Source: Apis mellifera
Taxonomy: Eukaryota; Arthropoda; Insecta; Hymenoptera; Apidae
NCBI RefSeq assembly: GCF_003254395.2
Contig: NC_037638.1
Span: forward strand, 23,017,352-23,081,351
Direction of reading: 5' to 3'
DNA: 64,000 bases
The notes beneath the pieces were generated by a model, which worked only from the letters and a program-made list of their open reading frames with translations, had not been told where the DNA came from and searched no databases. Shown in pieces: positions 53,407-63,799 of the stretch. Both the position numbers and the translations under genes were made by a program. Position 1 is the stretch's first letter. Every line of letters starts with the position of its first letter.

Positions 53407-53434
53407 ACGCGCGCGCGCGCGTACACACACACGC
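53407..53434. repeat. (GC)n(AC)n alternating tract
   Basis: A CG run (about 53408-53421) passes through GTA into an AC run. Together they give about 27 bases of near-perfect purine-pyrimidine alternation. Confidence 0.85.
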
Positions 53435-55124
53435 TTGGAATATAGACGCATGGAGGCCGGCCCTGTGGGAATTGACACACGATTCGCGTAATTATACACG
53501 GGAACACATCGATAATTAAGTCAAATGACGGGGGAAGCGTTCGCGCGATCGGAAGTGACGTTTTGCTCGAGCCGGCCGCCACTCAAATCTCCGGGATTAA
53601 TATTTCAAGATTTTCAACGCCCTCTCGAATAGATTATTCGAGTGGTTGGACGATTAACAAGAAGAATTACAAAACCTGTATCGATTATCATCTATTATGA
53701 ATGCATCGATGTGATATAGCGGATGAAGGGAAAAGGGAAGAGGAAAAGTTTGAAGAAGAGGATAAAATTGAACAGAGCGTTCGATCGACTAACGAATCCG
53801 TACGTTTGACACGTGTGATGGAATCAAGGTTTCATCCCCTTTGGGGGACGATATCAAATTCGACGGTTCGATGACTCGTCCGACAGTGAGAGATGAAAGA
53901 GGTTTAAAGAATCTCGGATGATCAGGGGTTGTTCTATAAAATTAACCATTTATCTTAATCAAACGATTGCAAAAATTTCTTCGAATAATAATTTAAGGAA
54001 TTAAAATTGAATAGAAGCGAAAGAGTAAAAGGATCGACGTATCGATGAATCAAAGTCCCTGATACGTATCTGAGAAACGTATATATACTTTCTGAAATCG
54101 AGTTTCGTTTTTCGAACGTGTGTATTTCTCGAATCCTTTTTTTATCTGAACAACGAATCGCGAACTGGGAGGAAGGTCTAGACTCGAGAATGAATCGCAG
54201 GTAGGGGGGAAAGAAGGGGCAACGCGAGACTTTTCATTCCACGTCGTGCCCCAAGGAGACCAGTAATTGATCGAGCAAAAGATGTACGACTTCGAGTCGA
54301 CTACATTGCGTGTAAACTTGCTTTTAAGTCTATATCGGACAATTCACACGTTCGTTTTTTTAAACTTCGATTCACATTCAATTCCGGTTCGTTGAACGAA
54401 ATGAGGAAAATGAAAATCCTCTTGATTCATCTTGTTAATTAAATATCGTTAATAAAATGAAATAAATTTTTGAATAGTATCATGAAATGATCATCTATTA
54501 ATCTCTTCAGGGATTCTATAAGATATTACAATTTGACACTTTTTAATTTTCTTATCTACTTAGAATAATTTAATTAAAATCTAATAAAAAGAATCTAATA
54601 AACGTTCCCCGAAAAAATCAACGAGATTTGATTTCCAAAGATTCTATTTATCCCTAATTTAAAACAATTTAAAATAAAATTTCAAAATCTATCCAAATTA
54701 TCCATCCCTCATCGAAATCAGATAAAAATAGCCGCGAAATGTTCAAAATTCTCGATAGATATTTCCTATACTTTGGTGTTATTCCCCAGAATTCGGCCGG
54801 AGGATAGTTTCGAAGATAGGGAAAGGGTGAAGCGGTGGGCGCCAATCGTGGCAAAAATTTACTCGGATAAACGGCGGGAAAAGTAAATATTCGGGGCTGT
54901 ATCTTTCTATTGGGGCAACATTTCACCCCGGAGGCGTTCGGAATACCCTATTTCCTGTCGATAAGACTACGATGGCGGTGCACGTGCATCGATTTGGTAC
55001 GCGCGAGGAGGCCTAAGTCATGCGTGCACAAGCTATCGTAAATCTCGCGTAAAACGGCGCGCGCGCGGCGTTCCTTCCCTTAACGAGGAGGTAACACGTA
55101 CGACCGGTCGTTACACGTACACAC

Positions 55125-55144
55125 ACATACGTACGTACGTATGT
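55125..55144. other. Perfect 20-bp palindrome built on (ACGT)n
   Basis: ACATACGTAC is followed by its exact reverse complement. It arises partly from an ACGT tetranucleotide repeat. Just upstream GTAAC (55091) and GTTAC (55109) flank CGACCGGTCG, another palindrome, and ACACGTAC occurs twice. Confidence 0.8.
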
Positions 55145-56064
55145 TGGACCATAACCCGCGCCCTCGTAAACGGGGAACGTCGTAGATAAAGAAGAAGCCT
55201 GGCCACTGTTCGAGAGGGAAGAAGGCAGGGCGGCGATTCATTAGGAAACACCATCGGTTCCCAGCCGCAGATAAAAATGTCATTGCGGTGGCTAATTTAC
55301 GCGTGCCTGAATCTCCATTCGGACGATTTAAGCCGCTCGTTCCAGCTTAAAAGTGAATATCAAACAAAGAGGATGGAGGAAAATAGATGCAAATTGGCGG
55401 AGGCGTTAACGTTCACGATCTCGTGCGAATTTCTATACGCCAAGATATTTCGTTCCTTACGTGAACCGACCCGTTCCAACGGTCCAAGGAACTAAATGTT
55501 TCAGGGGGATGGTGAAATTTTTAAAAGGAAAGAAAACGAGAATTTACAAGTATTTCATTTTAAGGTATCTCGGTCGTGTCTTCCTCCATCATAAACTTTG
55601 AAAATAAATTTTTATACATTTTCTTTATTATCTATTTAACGTGATGCAATTATACATTTATTCCAATTTACTTTACTAGAATATACTTTAATCTCCTTTC
55701 GTTCGAAATTAATCGAATGATGAACTTATTCGAGCGATATATAAATATATGAATCACAACAATCGTAACATCAAGTAAATATATTATAAAATTCAGTTTC
55801 CAGATTTTTTTCTATATCCCTTATTGTTAATATCACCCAATCTAATCGTTGCCACTACATCCTACGTATCGTTATATAAAGATATATCGAAGCAGCGGTG
55901 AAGCAGACTCGTCGACGTAAAAATCGTTTAAGATTCCGTTTCACAATCCGACCGATAATCGTCTTTTCGGCGAGAGCCGGCCATGAATCCTGAATTCGGT
56001 GTGTTGCGCCGTGGTCTCGGGATTAACATTGATTTAAATTACAAATTTAACTACCCCGAAGAAC

Positions 56065-56091
56065 GGGGGAGGGGAGTGGGAGGAGGCGGGG
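56065..56091 (+). other. Predicted G-quadruplex motif
   Basis: GGGGG-A-GGGG-AGT-GGG-AGGAGGC-GGGG meets the G3+N1-7 rule on the plus strand and is followed directly by a short CT run. Confidence 0.6.
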
Positions 56092-56309
56092 TGCTCTCTC
56101 TCTCTCGTAACACGGGGGCTCGCATTCTGGGTCAACCGTGGCGAGTGGCAGCAGCAACTATAGGTGAGAGACGGTTAAAACGGGCCAACTACTTAAAACA
56201 CTCCCTCGTCTCGCCGTTACCAAAGGAATAGCGGTAAAGTCGACCAATCGGTTCCAACCCCCATCCACAATCCTCCCCCATCTACGTCCGTGAGATTGCT
56301 CGGCCAACT

Positions 56310-56329
56310 TCTCTCTCTCTCTCTCTCTC
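56310..56329. repeat. (CT)n microsatellite
   Basis: About ten CT units. Confidence 0.9.
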
Positions 56330-56441
56330 CTCATGGTGAAACATTAATTCTTATAATGGCATTAGCCGCGTTCCTTGTTCGGAACGACCTGGTTCGCGAT
56401 TTTCTTCTTCTGTCGTTTCTTTTTTTTCCCCCATCCGTGTT

Positions 56442-56462
56442 TCACGTGATCACGTGATCACG
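56442..56462. promoter_or_regulatory. Doubled E-box palindrome
   Basis: CACGTG occurs at 56443-56448 and 56451-56456, with a further CACG half-site at 56459-56462, all in one TCACGTGA-type register with 8-bp spacing. CACGTG is the core bound by bHLH factors such as CLOCK-CYCLE, Max/Myc, USF and MITF/TFEB families. A regulatory role is inferred only; no gene start is seen nearby. Confidence 0.35.
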
Positions 56463-58044
56463 CCTCTTTGATTCATTCGAACGATTCTTCACGAATTTGT
56501 CCTTTGCCTCGTGAATGGAGTAATTAGATCTCATTATTAACCAAATTATCCATCTATATTTTCTGTAATTCTAGGCGTTTTAAGTTTTCAATATTGAGAC
56601 GACTCTTTGATTTTTCGCTCTCTTCTTCAGGGAAAGTTCAGAAAATTTGTGAAATTGTAGGCAAATTTTAGATTTTTAATTTTTTGTCCCTATCGATGAT
56701 CAAACTTTCAGATTTATTTTATTTAATCATGACAGAAAGACATTGCTATTTTCACTTTTTCGCTCGAAGAACATTAATCATGAACTGAAAACTACTCTTG
56801 TTCGTAGGTTTCTTCAGTTTTCTATAATATATGTTGTTTTATTTTGAAAGATAAATAACAAGTATCGATCATAAAGCGTTCTATTAAAAGATGAGTAAAA
56901 ATATATCAATTCCAATTTAGAAAACGAAAGTATAATCTTCATATCTCCATTTATAAAAGGAAACTATTGGCTTATATATTATTGACCGTGATTTAGATTG
57001 CTGAAACCGAGCATCAAATTCAATAATCTAATGCGCTTTTTAGAACTTTTTCAATTACCGTATCATTTGTGAATCGAATACAATAATATCCATTCTTATT
57101 TATCCTTGCACGACTATTAGAAACTAGAAGAAGGTTACCGATATTTTAATTATCAACAAAACTCTCAACCGTTTTATAAACTCGCTCTATAATTGTCAAG
57201 AAGATTAATATTATTGTTCCGCGCAGAAATCCACGTAATTTTAATGTATTACTGCAGAGAAATCTCACTGCTTGTACAATGTGCTCATTAATGCATCCAT
57301 AGCGTACAATTCTCAGTTGATCTTTTTCGTCGTTCGTCTAAATTACCCGTTATTCCAGCTTCATAATTAACCCATTATAAATTCATTCGTTTCACAATTT
57401 CAATCCCGTCACTTTGTTATCACGCGCATTATCATTTCCTAGATTATATCCCCCTCTTCTTTTCCTTACCTCTCTTCTCATTAACAATTATAATAATTAA
57501 AAACGAGCGAATTTTCCAAATTTCCTTTCCTCCTCCATCGCCGAATCCCCTCCAAATTCCCACACAAAATGTCCTCCAAAAAACGAAACTTTCCACAGAT
57601 CGCGCATATTTTCAACGGAAAATTTGAGAACAGTCTGGATATGATAGATTGGACGTTAGGAACGTGAGCTGCAGAAGAAACTCACGTTTATATCACACCG
57701 ATGAAGGGATATAATTTTCGGATGGGGGTTCGTTCCATAAGAGGGGGGGGATTGTGCGATATTCGGGAGGCGAAACGGCTCGAGAGCGATACCACGGCGG
57801 GCACATCCCCGTAAAACAACGTCCACGGGGCGGAATTCCACGCGAGACACGGTTAAAATTCAATTATTGCGCCATCAAGAACCGTCAAGCGTCAGACGGT
57901 GCGCGGCGCGCGCGGCTCTTTGAGGCCTTGTCGCGGCGGGACATCATTCGGCGATAACCGCGGAGACGTGCTCATAATTACATCCGCGGCGAGAACTGCT
58001 AGGAATGGCAGTCGTGGCGGTGCCGTTATTATTACGGAATTTAC

Positions 58045-58127
58045 CGTCACGTAGGGGCGCAGACACGAACAACGATACCTGGTGCCAAAACGTGAGCCGC
58101 GGAAACTTGGCAGCTGACGTCACGTAA
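58045..58127. promoter_or_regulatory. CRE-like site cluster in a CpG-rich block
   Basis: A palindromic CRE core TGACGTCA (58115-58122) runs into CACGTAAC. CCGTCACGTAG lies upstream at about 58046-58056. TGACGTCA is the classic CREB/ATF site. The block at 57720-58160 is strongly CpG-rich and could be an enhancer or promoter, but no transcript start is seen. Confidence 0.3.
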
Positions 58128-59054
58128 CCGTTCGAAAACCGTTATCGGGACCGGTATTCCTTTCACTCTTCTTTCTTCGTCGAGAGTGTGACGCAATTAA
58201 TCGAAAACGAAAAAACGTGGAAAGAAAGGTGATTACGATACTCGTTAAAGTTTTATTTTTGTTTACTTCACTCGTATCTGATTATCAATCGCACACGTGA
58301 CGTTGACGCGCGTTGTAATCCTTTCATTTTTTCTACTTCTTTGTAATTTTTAATTTCAATTTTACTTGGAATATGAGAGAACGTAAAAATTTCATTTCAA
58401 AATTTTCGTATACTTATTCTTTCGTGTATAATAGATTAAAATATCCAACAAAATGGAAGTAATCTTCGCGATAATTACACATATTTCCGTCAACACGGTA
58501 AAAGTACGTACATCTCGTAGTTACGTCCACTTTTCGACTTACAACCACTCTGTCTGCTTCTTCACCAGCCAATTAGAACGTAAACGCAACTTTTATTCCT
58601 TTCCACCCCGTACCGTTACCGTCCTCGTTCAACGTCCCTTAGCAACGTCATCAAGCCGGAAAAAGAGACGCAACACCGTCACGATCTCGTTACGTCCGTG
58701 GCATTTAATTAAGAAATAAGGAGCGCGAGGCTCGCGGTCACGTCCGCGCGAAAACTTAATTAAATCAACACATGATAAATTCGAAAAGGTGGGTAGGTAG
58801 GTGTATTCTTAGTCCTACGACGTGGATATATTTCCCTGAACCGAGGCCAGCTTCTTTCTCTCGGCCTTCCTCCCTCTTTCCAAAGGAATCTGTCTGCCAG
58901 CCGGAGATTAGGGGCGAGATTAGGGTGGTGGGAGGCGCGGGAACCGCGATAAATTCTCCTTTGACTTTATCGACGCTTCTCCCGCCCCGCGGTCAAAGTC
59001 GACTCACGAAAGTGCCGTTAAAAGGCAACATCCAACTCGGGGATTATGTGTATT

Positions 59055-59095
59055 CGATCGATCGATCGATCGATCGGATAGGATCGGATCGGATC
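59055..59095. repeat. (GATC)n and (GGATC)n repeat
   Basis: About five GATC units change into GGATC units. Both strands carry open frames here that read Ile-Asp-Arg-Ser repeats, a by-product of the repeat. Confidence 0.9.
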
Positions 59096-61792
59096 GGGGG
59101 CCGGGTTCCACGATTATTTGTCTTCGCGGCGATTACAGGGATGGGAGGACGCGAAGCCACGATTTTCCTCCACGATCGGCCGAGAGCAATACACCCCGAT
59201 ATCGTGGGATATTGGCCGAATCGCGATACGCGTCCCGGTAAACAAGATTTATCACGACCATCTTTGACGTTTCCTTTGAAAATCATTCCATCCTTTCGAA
59301 TTGGCTGTGTTTCCATTCATTTGTCGTATCCGTTTCCCATTCATTTAACGAATCGTGACATTCAGTTTTAATTAATAATGTGCCCGTTTGGAAATAATAA
59401 TAGTTGTCCTTTTTTTTGCTTTATATTTTGGTCCCATCCCTCTTTGAAATATCGAGACTATCTTTCGAAAGAATATTCAAACGGAATAACGTTTTTGTAA
59501 CGTCATCGCGAAATAGAGAATCGAAGAGAGAAATAATGCGATTTACGGCCGATGTTCGTTTCGTATCGATCGATACGAATATTTCTTCATCGAGCGATCG
59601 TTATTTTCGCCCCCTATCGATTCTGGTGGTGCTACGCTACGCTATGCGCGAGAATCATATGTGGTAATAAGGGTTGCGCATCGCTGCGAGATGAACGTAT
59701 AAACTCGGTTTACGCGGTTTCTGTATTTCCACGTGGAAAGAAAGAAAGAAAGAAAAAAAGAAAAGACCGCTACGGGAGCGTGTAATAATAATAATAAAAG
59801 AAAAAAAAAATCTCAACGCATGAGAGATGACCAAACCATCTTAAAATCTGTCTGGAAATAATGACGCGGAGTTTTACGTAATCCCATTCTCGAAAATTAC
59901 AAGGTGGGACGTTTTACGATGGTTGTAATATAGCGTGTATAACGGCGCGTGAAATACTTATGAGCAAGAAGTAATAATAGAAAACGAGAAATATATCCCT
60001 CATAAAGGATTCAAGCCTCCGAGCATGAAACAAATCTTAAATATTTAAGCGCGATTGGCCCGGTTGTTATTAAATATTTGAACGCCCGATGTTTGAATAT
60101 TTTCATCCCTTCTGAATCATTTAAAATTTCGACCATTCAAATATTTGCGAGCCGGGGGGCCGACTCGACAAACCGCACGGCGGCAACAAACCGCCCATAA
60201 GAAAAATCTCTCGCGTCTCGATCGGTGGCGAACCATCGACCAATTTAAAAAAGAATTCCGAGAGCGTAAACTTCAATAAAACGCTTTATGGGTGGAGCCG
60301 CGTTCGTTCCCGATTTGACCGTTGGTATTGGCGATTCGTCGCGATTTCCCACGAGGTGCGTTGTGGAAAGTGAACGAAAAAAATAAAAAATAAAAAAATA
60401 TTATATATATACGTGTGTGTGTATATATAAAGGAAAGAAAGATCGATGCGTCCCGTGGATTTAACGGGACGACCGCTTGGGATATGCAAATTAGCAACAA
60501 GATATAGGGTCAACCCGTGTCCGACCCCTCCCCCTTTTTCCCCACCCATTTTTTTTCCCCTATCTACGAGTTTTCCTTCTCGGCCTGACCGAGGTGTCGA
60601 CGGCAATTTTTGCCACGAAAACCGCCACTTCAGCCCGCAACAAGCTGAATTGCGACTCCCGCGAGAGGACGAATGGCAAAGGTGGATGGTTGCTGGACCA
60701 CCAGCTCCCTCTCCACCGCAAGAACCGCGAAAAATGTATTGTTTCGCTCTCGAGACCTCGTCTATCAACTTGGCGTGAACCTTGAACTTTATTCTTTGAT
60801 CAAGACAGAACGACTCGAAAACACCGTTCTCGTTGCTGGGAGAAGAGTGGAAGGATATCAATCATTTAAAGTTGTCGGAAAAAAAGCTTGTTGTCGATTT
60901 TATTAAACATTTTCCTTCTAAATATATATATAATATAGATTTCCTCTTTATTTCTTCCTTTCTTCCTCTTCTTTTCCTCCTCGCTATTGGAATTATTCGA
61001 GAGATTGGACACACGAGAAACTTATTAATTGAAATACGAGACACGGTTAATCATTCCAATGGACGTATCTCGATGAAAGCCCAAACTCGAGTTGATCTAT
61101 TCCGCGTCGAATGAATTCCACATTCCGTGTAAAATCCACACTGATCAGATCGAGATGGAGACAGAAGATAGGAGAAATCGCGGGGAGGGAGTGGAATAAA
61201 ATCCATCGTGTTTTACAAACGATCGTGGATCGTGGAAAACGCGAACGTCGCGCGCTTCTATCTATCGGTCTCCGGGAATTATTGGCCGATTCGAAAGCGG
61301 CGACAGTATGATTAAACTTAAATATTGAATCAAGTTTGAAACGAGATGGAATTTACTTTCCATCGTGCGGATTAATTAATAAAAATAACCGAAGCAATCG
61401 GATTAATTTGCATCGTCGAGAGGAGCGGTCGCCGCCGACACATCCGCGGGGGGCGAGGGGGATATGATAGGAATGATAGGGGAGGAGGAGGTGGATTCGG
61501 CTCGGTTTCGATTTTAACGCGCGCAATGTCACGTAGTTTCGAAATCACGAACGCACGTTCCCCATTATATCAAAACAACCACCGCCGGCTAACGGCTAGC
61601 AGGGAAGAAAAATATTTGAAAGCGTGGGGCGACAATCGATGGGGCGGTGGATACGTTTAATTAAAATATCGAGTGAAATTCAACGAAAACGTTCATTGCC
61701 GAGATATCGATATATATAGGAGTTGGTATTCGAGGCAGGATTTTTCGTGTAAGAACGAGTAATCTTCTACGATCGAGGATCTTGTATAATTA

Positions 61793-61822
61793 TTGGGTTG
61801 GCAACTAAGTAATTGCGGATTT
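61793..61822 (+). repeat. Mariner left terminal inverted repeat
   Basis: 30 bases beginning TTGGGTTGGCAACTAAGTAA, the site bound by the transposase. It matches the right end in 29 of 30 bases. Confidence 0.95.
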
Positions 61823-61835
61823 AAGTTGAAGTTGA

Positions 61836-62630
61836 TGACGACCTAATCAAAGCAATAATCGATTCGTGAGATTGCAGAGAAGCTTCATGTATCGCGTACA
61901 TGCATTGAAAACCACTTAAAACAACTTGGCTATGTTCAAAAACTCGATACATGGGTTCCTCACGAACTGAAAGAAAAGCATTTAACGCAACACATTAACA
62001 GCTGCGATTTGCTAAAGAAACGTAATGAAAATGATCCATTTTTAAAACGATTGATAACTGGCGATGAAAAATGGGTTGTTTACAACAATATCAAGCGGAA
62101 AAGATCGTGAAACAGGCCACATGAACCAGCTCAAACAACATCAAAACTATATTCGAAAGAAGGTTTTGTTATCAGTTTGATGGGATTACAAAGGAATTGT
62201 CTATTTTGAACTCTTACCACCCAATCGAACGATCAATTCTGTTGTCTACATTGAAAAACTAACGAAATTAAACAATGCAGTTGAAGAAAAGCGGTCCGAA
62301 TTGACAAATCGAAAAGGTGTTGTGTTCCATCATGACGATGCAAGGCCACACACATCTTTGGTCACTCGGCAAAAATTATTGGAGCTTGGTTAGGATGTTT
62401 TGCCACATCCACCATATAGTCCTGACCTTGCATCATCCGATTACTTTTTGTTTCGATCTTTACAAAACTCCTTGAATGGTAAAAATTTCAATAATGATGA
62501 TGATATCAAATCGTACCTGATTCAGTTTTTTGCTAATAAAAACCACAAGTTTTATGAACGTGAGATTATGATGCTGGCTGAAAGATGGCAAAAGATCATT
62601 GATCAAAATGAACAACACATTACGGAATAA
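61836..62630 (+). pseudogene. Mariner transposase pseudogene
   Basis: The transposase would excise and reinsert the element. Three parts can be read. At about 61836-61860 a short piece reads DDDLIKAIID. At 61868-62110 an 80-codon stretch contains the second DNA-binding region, the linker motif WVPHEL (61952-61969) and the first catalytic Asp in TGDEKW (62063-62065). At 62163-62630, in another frame, the catalytic core has the second Asp in HHDDARPH (62334-62336) and the third in SSDY (62439-62441), exactly 34 residues apart as in DD34D mariners. HDN, usual at the second Asp, is HDD here. The N-terminal part and start codon are missing. In-frame stops lie at 62108 (TGA), 62178 (TGA) and 62391 (TAG), each where relatives have Trp (TGG). 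A net frameshift lies between about 62111 and 62165. It cannot make transposase. Confidence 0.93.
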
Positions 62631-62674
62631 AGTTATTTAGTTCCGTGAAGAAATTGTCTTTGATTTTCTAAAAA

Positions 62675-62704
62675 AAATCCGCAATTACTTAGTTGCCAAC
62701 CTAA
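62675..62704 (-). repeat. Mariner right terminal inverted repeat
   Basis: Read on the minus strand it begins TTAGGTTGGCAACTAAGTAA, one base different from the left end. It lies 44 bases after the transposase stop codon. Confidence 0.95.
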
Positions 62705-62817
62705 TATATTTTATAATCTTATCGGCTAAATATGAGACGAGATGATTTTTCGAACGTCGTTTCGAAGAATCGTGCCTTCGTTGGAAATCAAGGGTTTATA
62801 TTATTATACGAGTTACG

Positions 62818-62855
62818 GGAACGAGTGAAGGCGAGTAGCTCAAGCTACTCGTTCC
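62818..62855. other. Compound hairpin beside the mariner
   Basis: GGAACGAGT (62818-62826) pairs perfectly with ACTCGTTCC (62847-62855). Inside, GAGTAGCT (62833-62840) pairs perfectly with AGCTACTC (62843-62850). The right arms overlap by four bases, so the full-length stems compete. It starts 114 bases beyond the mariner end and is outside the element. Confidence 0.6.
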
Positions 62856-63774
62856 TAATACTCGAATGGAAATGGGAATCGTGACGATACACGCGCGATA
62901 GAAATGTTAACGAAGCCTCGGCGATGCTATACATCGGGTTTCCCCCTGTTTCGTTTCTATTATATTACATGTACGATCGTACGTGCGACCGCGGATCCGG
63001 CCGGCAACGCTACAACACACTGTGTATCATTATTTGGGGGCCCCCGAAGGGAACGAGATAGCCCCCGCCGAACTGGCTAACGAAGGGAACTAATGAAGCA
63101 ACGCGCAAAACGAGGGAAACCGGCTAATAAAGTTAGAGACAACACGTACGCGTTCAACGCGAACGTAAGAACGTACTACGATCATACTCCGAAGCGAGTT
63201 TCCGTGTTGCAATTTCCATCGTCAAAGCAAGAATGAACGTAAATTTCTCAATTTATATAGCCACGTATTATCCTCTTCCCTCCCGCCAACCTTAAATTAC
63301 CGCTATCCCTCGTGCACGGCGTCTCGTAATCCATTCGAGAGTTTACTTTAAAAAAATATAAATTATTCTCCAATTATTCTCCCCCCTCGTCTCGATCTCT
63401 CTTTAGAGAGAGAACGCTGTGCTCTAAACCGAGCGAAACATGTCCGAAAGCGGTCCGAAATCGTCCAACGAGAAACACCCTAAATTTCAGCAGGTTTTTC
63501 CACCCCTTGTACATTATACCTTGTACATTAGGGCGATATTGGACGAAGGAGAAGAGAGGGGAGAAAGGGGCGAAGGTGCGGGGGGTCACGACATCGGGCT
63601 AGAGATAAGAGGGAAGCGCAAAAGGGGGCCAGATGAGATAGAGAACAGTCGGTTATACGTGACTATGGGCGGGCTTGGGTATGTCTATGGAAGGTGCACC
63701 TAGACGCCGTTCTACTCGGAAAGTACAGTGGCAGTAATGGTCCACTAAATCACATTATATTGTTTCTTGAGGAG

Positions 63775-63799
63775 TGAGAGAGAGAGAGAGAGGGAGAGT
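63775..63799. repeat. (GA)n microsatellite
   Basis: About twelve GA units with one interruption (GGGAGA). Confidence 0.9.

Larger units (their letters stand above)
50977..56064. other. Non-coding stretch
   Basis: No gene is recognised. A donor-like GTAAGT is at 51113-51118 in a frame (50981-51247) without known domains. A TA tract is at 51681-51698 and an A-run at about 51725-51739. Z-DNA-type tracts are listed separately. AT-rich DNA covers 52660-53250 and 53900-54760. A 20-bp palindrome lies near 55125. Confidence 0.55.
56330..61792. other. Non-coding stretch up to the mariner
   Basis: AT-rich DNA (56540-57600) precedes a CpG-rich block (57720-58160), then mixed DNA. Four AAATATTT-type motifs cluster at 60039-60148. 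A TA/TG tract is at about 60400-60430. CpG-rich DNA lies at 61400-61600. The 199-codon frame at 58772-59371 is the best unbroken frame here, but it crosses the GATC repeat and matches no family I know. No gene is called. Confidence 0.5.
61793..62704 (+). mobile_element. Internally deleted mariner (Tc1/mariner) element
   Basis: Mariners are cut-and-paste DNA transposons that insert at TA. The two 30-bp terminal inverted repeats differ at one base (third position, G on the left and A from the right). TA lies at both edges (61791-61792 and 62705-62706), as expected for the TA target duplication. The element is 912 bp, against about 1.3 kb for intact mariners. The loss is mostly behind the left repeat: transposase-like sequence begins within about 20 bases of it, where an intact element has a leader and the coding start. 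The repeat sequence is of the mellifera subfamily type. The element is non-autonomous, but with both ends nearly intact it could in principle have been moved by a transposase supplied elsewhere. Confidence 0.95.

Noticed and set aside
58772..59371. 199-codon plus-strand frame with mixed composition
   Set aside because: It crosses the GATC/GGATC repeat, the reverse strand is also open, and I recognise no family. It remains the most coding-like frame outside the mariner, but not enough to call.
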